A stretch of DNA of 64,000 nt from Microascus cirrosus (lineage: Eukaryota; Ascomycota; Sordariomycetes; Microascales; Microascaceae), in contig JAMBUN010000049.1 in assembly GCA_030271035.1 (NCBI GenBank), positions 27,777 through 91,776 on the forward strand. Direction: 5' to 3'. The translations under genes were made by a program, and so were the position numbers. The notes under the pieces were generated by a model that made no database searches, had not been told where the DNA came from, and saw only the letters and a list, made by a program, of their open reading frames with translations. Numbering within the stretch: the stretch's first letter is position 1; each line of letters opens with the position of its first letter. Shown here piece by piece: positions 55,197-64,000 of this stretch.

Positions 55197-56159
55197 TTAT
55201 TTCTTGGCAGTCTCGGCCTCGGCCTTCTCCCTGGCCCTCTTCTCCCTCTTGCCCTGGTGGCGCTGGTTGGCCCAGGCGTCGCGGAGCGCCCTGTAGGCGC
55301 CGCCCTCGATGGGCTTGGGCATGTCGCCGACGGCGACCTCGTCGACGGACTTGGGGGCGGGGAGGGGGAAGCTGGCGCCGAGGTCCCGGGTGGTCGGGGT
55401 CTTGGCGAGGTCGGAGGCCTTAGTCTCGCCCTGCTTGGGGGCGTTGGAGCGGCGGGGGAGGACGATGAGGCGGCTCTGGTAGTCCTTGAGGCGGGCGACG
55501 TTGACGGCGATGGACTCCTCGCTGAGGTTCTGGCGGCGGTGGTCGACGGCGATGCCGATCGTGGGGGCGTACTTGCGGGGGATGCCAGCGGCCTAGGGAA
55601 GCGTTAGTTTGTGCTCTCGCTATGCTCATCCTTGCAACACGTGTGACCGCGTCTCTGGAGGGGGAAATTCTCACCTTCAGCTCCTCGATGGTGAAGCCGC
55701 GGCCCTCACGGACGCGGCGGTTGTGCTTGATGGTAGGGCATCGCACGACGGGACGGAGCTTGTCGACGGGGCGGGGGGCGACGGCGGCGGCCTTGGCCCT
55801 GCGGGCTTCCCTGCGCCTGGACTTCGAGCCGGGCTACACACGCACGATGTCAGACAAACACAATTCCCAAAAACCGCCCTCAGTCCAGTCTCGTAGGCGA
55901 GAGGATTCATTCGGGTTCGAGAATTTCGTACCTGGTCGAAGTGGGTGCGGACCCGACGCTGCCAGTCCTTTCGGAGATCTATCCTCGTGTGTCAGTTCGT
56001 TGTCTCTCAAAAAAATCAAAACTATGGCGGGATGGGAAGAATCCTTACGGTTGCTGATGAGCTTCTGGTTGTGCCTGATCGTCTGCAGGAGGAATCAATG
56101 ATTAGTCTTCGTCGTTCCCAATTGTAGGCGAGGGGAATGTGGTCGTCTTTTCGTACCAT
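55197..56159 (-). CDS. RPL13: 60S ribosomal protein eL13
   Basis: Five exons encode 212 residues: 56159-56157 (the ATG alone), 56082-56049, 55978-55932, 55833-55675 and 55592-55197. All junctions keep phase. The protein opens MTIRHNQKLISNHLRKDWQR, and continues RTHFDQPGSKSRRREARRAK, RCPTIKHNRRVREGRGFTI and AGIPRKYAPTIGIAVDHRR, ending KREKRAREKAEAETAKK. This is the full eL13 pattern at normal length. eL13 is a structural protein of the large ribosomal subunit. The many short exons near the start are typical of fungal ribosomal protein genes. The 406-base divergent promoter holds Tbf1-like and Cbf1-like sites. Confidence 0.97.
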
Positions 56160-56283
56160 TTTGGCGGTTCGCGATCAATCACTCGAAAGGGTGCTGTGGT
56201 GATGATACCGGGGCGAGGTCGAGAAATTCGGAAGGTGAGATTTGAGGTTGGTCCCCCATGCAAAATCTTTGGTGGGCACAAAA

Positions 56284-56290
56284 AACCCTA
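56284..56290 (+). promoter_or_regulatory. AACCCTA (Tbf1/telo-box-like) motif
   Basis: The site lies 125 bases upstream of the eL13 start, in its divergent promoter. Tbf1 binds AACCCTA-type sites at ribosomal protein genes in yeasts such as Candida albicans. The match is seen; its use here is inferred. Confidence 0.45.
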
Positions 56291-56361
56291 TGGGTACGTA
56301 CCTCTTTCCCTCCCTCCCCTCGGCGGTTTTGAAGTGGGGTGGATTGAGCGCCCTGACCCGG

Positions 56362-56367
56362 CACGTG
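56362..56367. promoter_or_regulatory. CACGTG E-box (Cbf1-like), in context GCACGTGAC
   Basis: The palindrome lies about 200 bases from both divergent start codons. Cbf1 co-occupies ribosomal protein promoters with Tbf1 in some yeasts. A six-base site alone is weak, but its pairing with AACCCTA in an eL13 promoter is suggestive. Confidence 0.4.
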
Positions 56368-56565
56368 ACACTCCTTGAAGATCAGGCGAGGTCTCCGCAG
56401 CTGGTTCACCCGATATGTCGCCGAGACGCGGATGAGCTTGGCAGAGCAGCGGAACATCTCGCTACTCTGACCCGCAGCTAAAATCTCATGACCCTCCGCG
56501 GCCGCGGAACCACCACTATCACGACAGCCCCCTGAAGCGGCAACTACAGCAAAACCTCCTCCGAC

Positions 56566-57426
56566 ATGCCCGCATTTCGGATCCTCTCGCGCGGGGCCGT
56601 CCGGAGGATGTCCTCGCGGACGACTCCCCGGAGCGCGACCGACGCAACGCGCTTCACGTCGACGACGCCGCAGCCCAAGTCCAAGACGTCGGCACCCACG
56701 GGGAAGGGCGCGCCAGCGGGCGAGACACTCGAGCAGCGGGTACAGAGGCTGAGGGCTGCGCACCTGGCGGCGAGGAGCGCGCCGCTGAGCACGGCGGACA
56801 AGGTGGCCGAGACGGGGCGGAAGGTGTTTGACGCCCTGCACAAGATCACGCTCTTCGGGCTGATCGGCTTTACTGGTTCGTTTTCCTCGATTCCCCCCAT
56901 TCCTTCTTGTTATACCTCTTCCGGAACTTCCTATGCGCTCTTCTCGGCTCTGCTCGCTAACTACTAGATAACAGTGGTTGCGGGAGTATTTAGCGTCTAC
57001 GCGGTAATAGACATGGTTAAGTTCAACCGCAAGCGTCGCGAGGAGTTCATGGAGGCGCAAAGGAGGATCGAGTCCGACGCCTTCCAGTCCGCGCGGCTGG
57101 CGTTCATCAACGGCACAGCTACCGACGAGCAGGCCCGCCTCGTGGAGGAGGCCATTCAGGAGGCCGAGCGCACGGGCAACAAGCTGCCCCCACTCCTGTC
57201 CGCGCCTGGTGGCACCGAGGCAGACAAGTCGACGGTTGCCAAGGACGCCTCTCTATGGGAGAAGGTGGACGCCCAGGTGAAGGCGGAGGGTGGGAGCGTG
57301 CAGACGCAGGGGGTGTTGGAGAAGGAGAGGGAGAACCAGAGGAGAGGGGGCCCACTGGATAAGTTGGGGCTTGAGGCGGAGGGAAAAGCGGAGGGGTCTG
57401 GGAAGAGGTGGTGGTGGCCCTGGTAA
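56566..57426 (+). CDS. Mitochondrial-type single-pass membrane protein, unknown function
   Basis: Two exons, 56566-56875 and 56975-57426, are joined across a 99-base intron (GTTCGT donor, ATAACAG acceptor) and encode 253 residues. The N-terminus is Arg/Ser-rich without acidic residues (MPAFRILSRGAVRRMSSRTT), a likely mitochondrial targeting peptide. One hydrophobic helix spans the splice (ITLFGLIGFT then VVAGVFSVYAVIDMV). It is followed by a charged helix (KFNRKRREEFMEAQRRIES) and a long, soluble C-terminal part ending in WWWPW. I do not recognise a named family. It could be an inner-membrane protein. It shares its promoter with eL13. Confidence 0.8.
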
Positions 57427-57927
57427 TATCGCTCAGAGAGCCCGAATTCGAAGATTTTGGGAAGAGAATGGGAGGTTTCAACGAGAACCAAGTCCTCTCT
57501 GATGACACTGATTCGTCATACTCGAGAAGGGTATGAGCTGTACCATATATCTGGCATTGTATGTAGACTGGCTATCATTAGACGGCGTCCGGCATGTACA
57601 TACCATTCAAACTACCCACCCGACTTTTACGGATCAGGCTACGCGTCTCGGCAGAGTCGAACATTGTCATGCGGTAATCACGACAATGATGTTTCCAGAT
57701 CTCAAAAGATGTTCTCATTTACCAGATCAGAAATAGGGCAACCAAACGCCAAAACTTTGCCCTTTTTACAAAGAAGCCCTTCGTTTCATGCCCTTAACCC
57801 CTCCATAAATCCCTTTTTAACCCCCTTTTCAACCCATTCACCCCACAGTAAGCACATGCAAACCACGAACTATGCCAAGTTCGCTGTTCGAACACTTCCC
57901 CTCCTATATTTAAGTGCTCTCGCTTAT
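57427..57927. other. 3' regions of converging genes
   Basis: No gene seen. It separates the mitochondrial-type gene (rightward) from DAHP synthase (leftward). Confidence 0.5.
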
Positions 57928-59340
57928 TTACGCCCCGTTCTTCCCAGCATTGGCCTCGCGCCTGGCGCGCACCGCCTCGGCGAGGTTCTCCAGCGTCTTG
58001 ACGGTGGTGTCCCAGTTGATGCACGCGTCGGTAATGCTGACGCCCTTCTTAAGGCCGGAGGGCCCCTCGGGGGGAACCTTCTGGTTGCCCTCGTTGATGT
58101 TAGACTCGATCATGACGCCGACGATGGCGGTCTCGCCCTCGCGGAGCTGGTCGGCGATGGTGGCGGCCACCTTGGGCTGGTTGCGGTGGTCCTTGTTGGA
58201 GTTGCCTGGAATGGCGTTAGTCTGCATGCACTCTTATATCCAACTGGATTTCTGTTGGAAGGAAGTTTGGGGGGAAACACACCGTGAGAGCAGTCGATCA
58301 TGATGGCCGACTTCTGCCCCTTCTTGAGCAGCGCCTCCTTGGCGGCCTGCACGCTCTCCTTGTCGTAGTTCGTCCCCTTGCTCCCGCCCCGTAGGATTAC
58401 GAACCCGTGCTCGTTCCCCTTGGTGCGCGTAATCGCCGCGAGGCCCTGCTTCGTGACACCCATAAAGTGGTGCTTCGACGCCGCCGAACCAATAGCGTCA
58501 ATGGCGACCCCCAAGTTCCCGTCCGTCCCGTTCTTGAAGCCTACGGGGAACGACAGGCCAGAAGCCAGCTCCCTGTGCAGCTGCGACTCCGTGGTCCGCG
58601 CGCCGATCGCTCCAACAGAGATGAAGTCGGCGAGGAACTGCGGCGAGATAGTATCCAGCATCTCGGAGGCAATGGGCATGCCCGTGGAGGTCAGGTCCTT
58701 GAACAGCTGGCGCGAGACGCGAAGACCCTTGTTGATCTTGAAGGTCTGGTCAATGTCGGGGTCGTTGACGAGACCCTTCCAGCCGACGGTGGTGCGCGGC
58801 TTCTCGAGGTAGGCGCGCATGACGATGTGCAGGTCGGCGCTGAGGCGCGCGGCGAGCTCCTTGAGGGAGGCACAGTACTCGATGGCGGTGGCCGGGTCAT
58901 GAATGGAGCAAGGCCCGACGATGACGAGGAGGCGGTCGGAGACGCCGGTGATGATATCGGCTGCTGCGTGACGGCCGGCGACGACGGTGGAGAGGGACTC
59001 AGGGGTCATGGGGATCTCGGAGGCGAGGAGGGCCGGAGGGATGAGGGGGTCCTGGCCGAGGACTCGAGTCGGCGTTAGCATAGAGGAGGGATGCGCGGCT
59101 CCGCAGTAGTACGCTGCGAGGGGTCGAGGGCCATGATGGGACACTTGGGTAGCACATAGGCTACGGAAGCGTGGGAGATATCGGGGGAGTGCTCGGAGCA
59201 TCTTGACGGGTTGGGGAGCAAGGAGACAGTAGGGAAGAAGAGGGAGTGAATGGGCGAGGCCCCGTAAGGTGATAAGCAGAGGTCGTTTACTCACCGCGGG
59301 TATCATCCGCCTCCATCGGCGAGAACTCGACACCAGGCAT
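57928..59340 (-). CDS. 3-deoxy-7-phosphoheptulonate synthase (DAHP synthase, class I)
   Basis: Three exons encode 367 residues: 59340-59295, 59062-58283 and 58205-57928. The first intron is 232 bases, the second 77. The enzyme condenses phosphoenolpyruvate and erythrose 4-phosphate, the first step of the shikimate pathway to aromatic amino acids. Seen: LVIVGPCSIHDP, MRAYLEKPRTTVGWKGL, GARTTESQLHRELASGLSFP, GFKNGTDGN, HFMGVTKQG, FVILRGGSKGTNYD and, across splice 2, DCSHGNSNKDHRNQPKV, then GVMIESNINEGNQ. These are the metal- and substrate-binding blocks of the Aro3/Aro4 type. The N-terminus MPGVEFSPMEADDTRVLGQD is completed by splice 1. Whether tyrosine or phenylalanine inhibits it cannot be told safely. 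A perfect Gcn4/CPC1 site lies 215 bases upstream. Confidence 0.96.
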
Positions 59341-62300
59341 TGCGGTTGTGGGTGGGAAAAAAGATTATAACGGCGGGGTTGTCGTTGGGAAGCTGGAATG
59401 TCTCACAAGGAGGGCGGGGCAGCTTTGATCCTTCTCGTAAGGGGTATACGATGCAACGGGAAAAGAAGAATTGGAATGGAAAACGGGTATTCGAAATCGA
59501 GCTGCCCGGGGAAGGTTGGAGGGAATGCCACGAGAAATATAAGAAGCTTTGATGTGAGTCAATGGGGTTGCTATGGCGGTCCACACTGAGGAAAGAACGA
59601 GCCCAAAGAAAAAAACCGGGTCGATCAATTTGCAAGGAGGGAGAGTGAACAAAAAAAAGTTTAAACGACCGGCGTTCGGAGGGCGTGCATGGCTTGTACC
59701 TCCCTCAGCGCACCTGGGCGAAGCGGTACCAACGGCGGTGACGATCGCGGCCATTCGCTTCAACGAGTCGAGTCCTGCACTTGGGACTCGTCCACGTAGG
59801 ATGAGGGGACGGGGACGGGCAGGTCCAGGAAGAGCTTGGCTCCAAATGTACGGGCATCTGATCCCGTCTTCTTGCATCCTTAGGTCTTGCTAGCCTACAT
59901 GTACTTTCTTGCTTTTGATGCATTGAGGTCTAATATCAAAGTGCTCGACGATTGAATATATGTTGCTTCGAAATATATCCGTCCGGTTGTCGACCGGGTC
60001 ATTCATTCCGCCCTGCACTTTCAAGGGCACAAAATGGCGGGGTAAAAAAAAACATGCCACTCGAACACTGGAAATGCCCCGCGCTCACCGCTTCCAGACA
60101 CTCATCAGCATGCTGACCTCTCCCACGACGCCATTGGCAACGTGGTCGCCGCGATGAACTGCACGCTAGCCGGCACCCTCCGAATTGGCCCGAGGCAAAC
60201 GAGAACAACATCCCGGCCAAACGGCGGGAGCGGGCGGACGATGGGGTGCAGAAGTGGCGACGGGGTCACAAGCGTGGATATAATTTTTTTTATTTTCTGT
60301 GCCCAATCCGCTAAGCCGGAATGATAATTGGGGCTTCCGATTTGAGAATGGGTTGGCTCGGGAGTTGGTACGCTTTGGTGCGTCTCGCTGGCCAATGAGC
60401 GAGGGGTGAAAGGCTCCGTTTGGGGAGTCCCTCGGCGATGAGGCTTTCATGTGTTTCGTTGCTTTGAGATAGCACTACATCGTGCTTCGTTGGGTAGGAC
60501 CCGTTGCGGTCTTGGGGAACGTTTTATGGCTGTTACATTAGGGCGGTGTTGCATGAGTTTAACTGGCCCTGGATTTATTCTGCAGGCTATGCAGGGCCCT
60601 CGATAAATCTGGGAGGACGGACGCCTGCGGTGCTCGTGAACACATGCATGATGTTGAGCCATCATCGAATGCATCCAACTTTGATGGCCCCTCAGCACCC
60701 AGGAGCCACGTGATTTGGCAGTTTTGTGACAACAGTTCTCCAAGACTTCTTCTAATCCATCACCTAGCTCACCGAGTCTCGACAGGACTTCTATGGTTGA
60801 AGGCCACCAAGAGGTGACCGGACTCGGTCTCTTATACTAGACCAGCGACCTTCACCACCTCGGGTTCCCAGAATTCCCGGGGCTTCCCGCGATGATCTCG
60901 GGTCATCGAAAGATTTTGAGGAGATCAGTGCGCGTGTCACCCACACGAGGCTTCTTGTCTAGGAAAGAGTGGCGATCTCGGGCCCTTGGATGAAGCATTT
61001 CTGAAACTGGGTCTTTGTGGGTTCGTATCCATTGACATTCAGTTTGTTTGTTGTTTTTTTTTTTCCCTTTCTTTCGGCATACGAGCAGAGGAGCTACTCT
61101 TGGGAGTTGTACTTGGCCCAATCAATTTCTTGAGCCGGGAACGCCAAGACAGGCTTGTTTGAAGATTGAGGTGTCGCAGGTGTTGTTGAGGTTGCTTCAA
61201 GGGTCTTTGATGTAAGGGGACCAGAGGGTCGGGACCTGGAAGGTTGTGGCCGGCGCATCGGGCCTTGCACCCAGGCCGGCATTCCCCCATCCATGATTTT
61301 TATCCCCTTCGGTGCTTACTAGGCATCATCTTTCAGTCCGGGGCGTTGGGCGATTTATTGTATGTGTTGTGTCCAGTCGCCCTCCCCAGGGCGTCATTAC
61401 CTATACGCTTGATCCGAAGCTCAACACGAGAGACTGAGGTTTTCTTCAACAGCCCGCTACCGGCCTCGCCGAATCCCCTGTGCCTGTCCGACGGTAATCA
61501 TCAATGGATATTCCCTGGGCCCTTGTCGTTCTCGCACCTTCTCCTGGTTCTCCTCTGTGGATCCGTCACTCCGTCCTTGTTTGTGATCAGGCAACACGAC
61601 CATCCGGAGCCTTCCAGCGAATCAGCACCCCCGAACCCACCTCCGCCCTTCCCCCGCCTTCCCAGCCTTCAGCGCCCGCCTGCTTCTTATTATCCGGGAC
61701 ACGACTCACTGTTCACAAAGCGAAAAAGAAACTCCTTTGAATGCAGAGCTAGTTTTTGTCTTACACTCCCCTTTCTTAATAGCCAGGAACACCCAGAAAC
61801 TCAATTCCGCCTTCCCCTCCCGCGCCGGTTCCTGCCAGGGTTCCTGGAGCACCATCCCGCCGATTTCCGACTCCACTAGTCAGCACCAGTGAACGCTCAG
61901 CCGGAAACCCAATTGCCCCAGAACTACCCACGATCGACGAGGGGTTCTTTTCCCGCCCTGGACCTTGGGAGCTTGGAGAACGTCATCTTCCCCAGTCTTT
62001 CGTGACGCTCCAGGGTCACAGCCTGCCAACTCTACTCTCGAGATCTGCACTGGTAGTGGAAACACGAGCTGTGTGGTCTTTATCCGGCACTGGCAAGGAA
62101 GTCAGCTACCTACCTTGGTGGTCCCGCCCTTCGACGAGTGCGCAATCGGATCAGCGTCCCGCCGTGCGTCATAGGCCCCGGCTGACACTTGCGCCCTCGG
62201 AGAACCAACCTCTTCTCCTCCTCCCCTCCCACACACGACACACCCCTTCCCTCCATCCAACACTTTCACAGCATCAGATAATTATCATTATTTTGCATCA

Positions 62301-62345
62301 CTTGTGGCCTTTTTGTTCGAATTGGCGAAAGGATTGGGAGACGCA
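59341..62345. other. Divergent intergenic region, about 3 kb
   Basis: Besides the Gcn4-like site, no feature was identified. A run of A occurs near 60045 and T runs near 60285 and 61055. From about 61300 onward the plus strand is C/T-rich and looks like a long leader for the gene at 62346. Frames in it lack domains. Confidence 0.5.
59555..59561. promoter_or_regulatory. TGAGTCA Gcn4/CPC1 site upstream of DAHP synthase
   Basis: A perfect TGAGTCA lies 215 bases before the DAHP synthase ATG. Gcn4 (CPC1 or CpcA in filamentous fungi) activates amino-acid genes, including ARO3 and ARO4 in yeast, through this motif. Use here is inferred. Confidence 0.55.
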
Positions 62346-63325
62346 ATGCAGGCGCCGACCGTGTGCGAACTCAACCCCTCGCGGAGGAGACCGCGCGATG
62401 AGATGGAGGACCCGGACCTGGCTACCTACGGCGCCTCCAGCTTCGGCGAGCACAGAAATGCATGTCCCCTCTATTTCTATACTTACCCCAATCTAGGACC
62501 ATGAATTAACACGCCAGCCTGCAGAAACGGATCATGTCCGGCACTTCCAGCTCGAAACAGTTCTCCTCCTTCCCTCCCTCCGACCTCGCCGAGCCCCTCA
62601 ACCCTCCGCATGCCGCCGGCCACTCCCACATCCCACCCGACGGGCCGTCACGGCAACCAGAGCATCATGCCTGCGAAGACACGAGCATGGATATGGACAT
62701 GACGCAGGCACCCGAACCCGAGAACGGCGCCCCCTCGCCGGCCCCGCCGGCCGGCCGCATCCCGACGCCCATCCAGCCTAGCTTTATGACGCAGGTCCGG
62801 GGCAACTCGTGGGCCGATAACCCGGACACGGCGGTGCAACGCCCCAACGGCGTCAACAACATGGGCCACCAGCCCACGCCCTTCGTGCCCCCACCTGACC
62901 AGTCGATACCGCGCACGGTGGGGGCCGACGAGTGGAACGCCGTCCGGAACAGGAGGCTTCCCTCACCCATTAGCGAGGGTGAGGATGCGCATGCTCCGGC
63001 TACCTCGCCTGGAATGGTCCTCGACGGGTCGGCCACGAACCTCGCACACCGGCTCGCGTCCCAGGCGTCCATCACCACACCGGGCGAACAGAGAGGAGAC
63101 CCCATGAATGAGACGCACCAGCAAGAGGCAGAGCGGCCCATAGGAGAGGCGGGGCCGACCACGCCATCGCCGGGGAGGAAGGGCCACACACGGTCCAGGC
63201 ACACGATAGATTCGTGGACGTGGCAGCCGGGGATGAAGAAGACATTCAGCATGGGCTACCGGACGGACTGCGAGAAGTGCCGAATGAAGGTTCCCGGCCA
63301 TTTCAACCACATCATCATTTCGTAG
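62346..63325 (+). CDS. Conserved-type fungal protein with C-terminal CxxC motif
   Basis: Two exons, 62346-62459 and 62525-63325, encode 304 residues if the intron uses a GC donor (AAT|GCATGT ... CTGCAG). No GT donor in the area keeps the phase. The N-terminus reads MQAPTVCELNPSRRRPRDEM. The middle is Pro/Ser/Gly-rich, acidic and probably disordered. The C-terminus is well ordered: HTRSRHTIDSWTWQPGMKKT, then GYRTDCEKCRMKVPGHFNHI, with a CEKC pair and a terminal His-rich end. Such sharply conserved-looking ends on disordered proteins often mark a binding motif. Function unknown. Alternatively the ATG at 62534 starts a shorter form lacking the first 41 residues. Confidence 0.7.
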
Positions 63326-64000
63326 GAAGGGGGAATGTGTCTGATTGAGGACCGGGAGGTGGTGAGGGGGTGCCTTAGGTAGGAACCCGGAAGGCGGAGG
63401 CGGAACAGGGCGGATTGCTAGTGAGCGTCTGTCTGTTGAGGGCACACACAGGACAAGACTGAGATGGGACGATCCTTTTTTCCCTTTGTTTTTTTTTGAG
63501 AAGCGAGACAGCGGAGGTATGCATTCCTTTGGAGAGTTCTGTTTGTTTCCATTGGCGTTGGGGGATGGGCATGGGTTTTGATATGGGTGGATTATACCCT
63601 TACGTAGACGAGACTACTCGAGCGACACGGTTTCTTTTGTTGGTAGGCTTGGCCCTGCTATGGTTCGATATCGGTGTATCGATAGGAGCACGATGAATCT
63701 CATAAACACTGATTCAACAACACACCTCAGAGACGACTGCATAAGGAGCAAGATTGTCAAGAGCCTGTTGTCTACGTCCTGATTATAAAACCGAGAGAAT
63801 TGAATACGTCCGAGCCACGGACAACAAAACGCCTGGGCACCAAGTTGCCCTCCAGAACGCCATATCAAAGCAATCATCACACCTCTCATCTCCCTTGACC
63901 AAGGGGGCTATACCCCCCACCTCCGCCCCCTCGAGAAAACAACCCCCTAATCCCCCCAGCTCCCCCTCCCCCAAGTCCAACCCCAGCGCGCGCCTCCCTC
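63326..64000. other. 3' flank and right edge
   Basis: This is the downstream region of the CEKC protein gene, with a T run near 63490. The last 90 bases are very C-rich and could be the edge of another gene, but no frame can be supported. Confidence 0.5.

Noticed and set aside
55257..55607. Plus-strand Gly/Val/Ala-rich frame
   Set aside because: It is the complement of the last eL13 exon.
1..64000. CRISPR arrays, rRNA, transposases, bacterial-type operons
   Set aside because: None was seen; the introns and gene families indicate a fungal nuclear genome.

Overview
The window reads as nuclear DNA of a filamentous ascomycete (Pezizomycotina). The genes are spaced, face both ways and are not in operons. 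Their introns are short (mostly 50-75 bases), with GT-AG ends and CTAAC- or CTGAC-like branch points close to the acceptor. The proteome has a fungal flavour: a CYP, a VWA-Vint protein, a GPI-like sorbosone dehydrogenase, and small Cys-rich secreted proteins. I rebuilt gene models by hand from reading frames and splice sites. No species is claimed.

Layout. 0-5 kb: an F-box/Cys-rich gene cut by the left edge and a three-exon cytochrome P450. 6-18.6 kb: a leucine-rich-repeat protein, a 3-ketoacyl-CoA thiolase, a gamma-glutamylcyclotransferase-like protein, a decayed Hsp70-family pseudogene, a coiled-coil protein, and a serine esterase interrupted by one stop codon. 20-36.4 kb: a type I membrane protein, an unknown acidic protein, a decayed secreted-protein pseudogene, a sorbosone dehydrogenase-like protein, a VWA-Vwaint-Vint protein, a GNAT acetyltransferase and a 32-residue Cys-rich microprotein. 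36.4-45.4 kb: about 9 kb with no convincing gene, holding a three-copy degenerate repeat, a tRNA-like Pol III element and a long leader. 45.4-49.1 kb: a large disordered protein. 49.9-51.5 kb: a flavin monooxygenase pseudogene and a Cys-rich secreted protein. 52.6-59.3 kb: a compact housekeeping block with an armadillo-repeat smgGDS-like protein, ribosomal protein eL13, a mitochondrial-type membrane protein and DAHP synthase. 62.3-63.3 kb: a conserved fungal protein with a Cys motif near its end.

No biosynthetic cluster, transposase, CRISPR array or rRNA is visible. The genes look like independent housekeeping and accessory units. The notable features are three clearly multi-lesion pseudogenes plus one gene with a single nonsense codon, two genes whose first exon is only the ATG, a candidate GC-AG intron, and promoter motifs that suit their genes: Tbf1- and Cbf1-like sites at eL13, and a Gcn4/CPC1 site at DAHP synthase.
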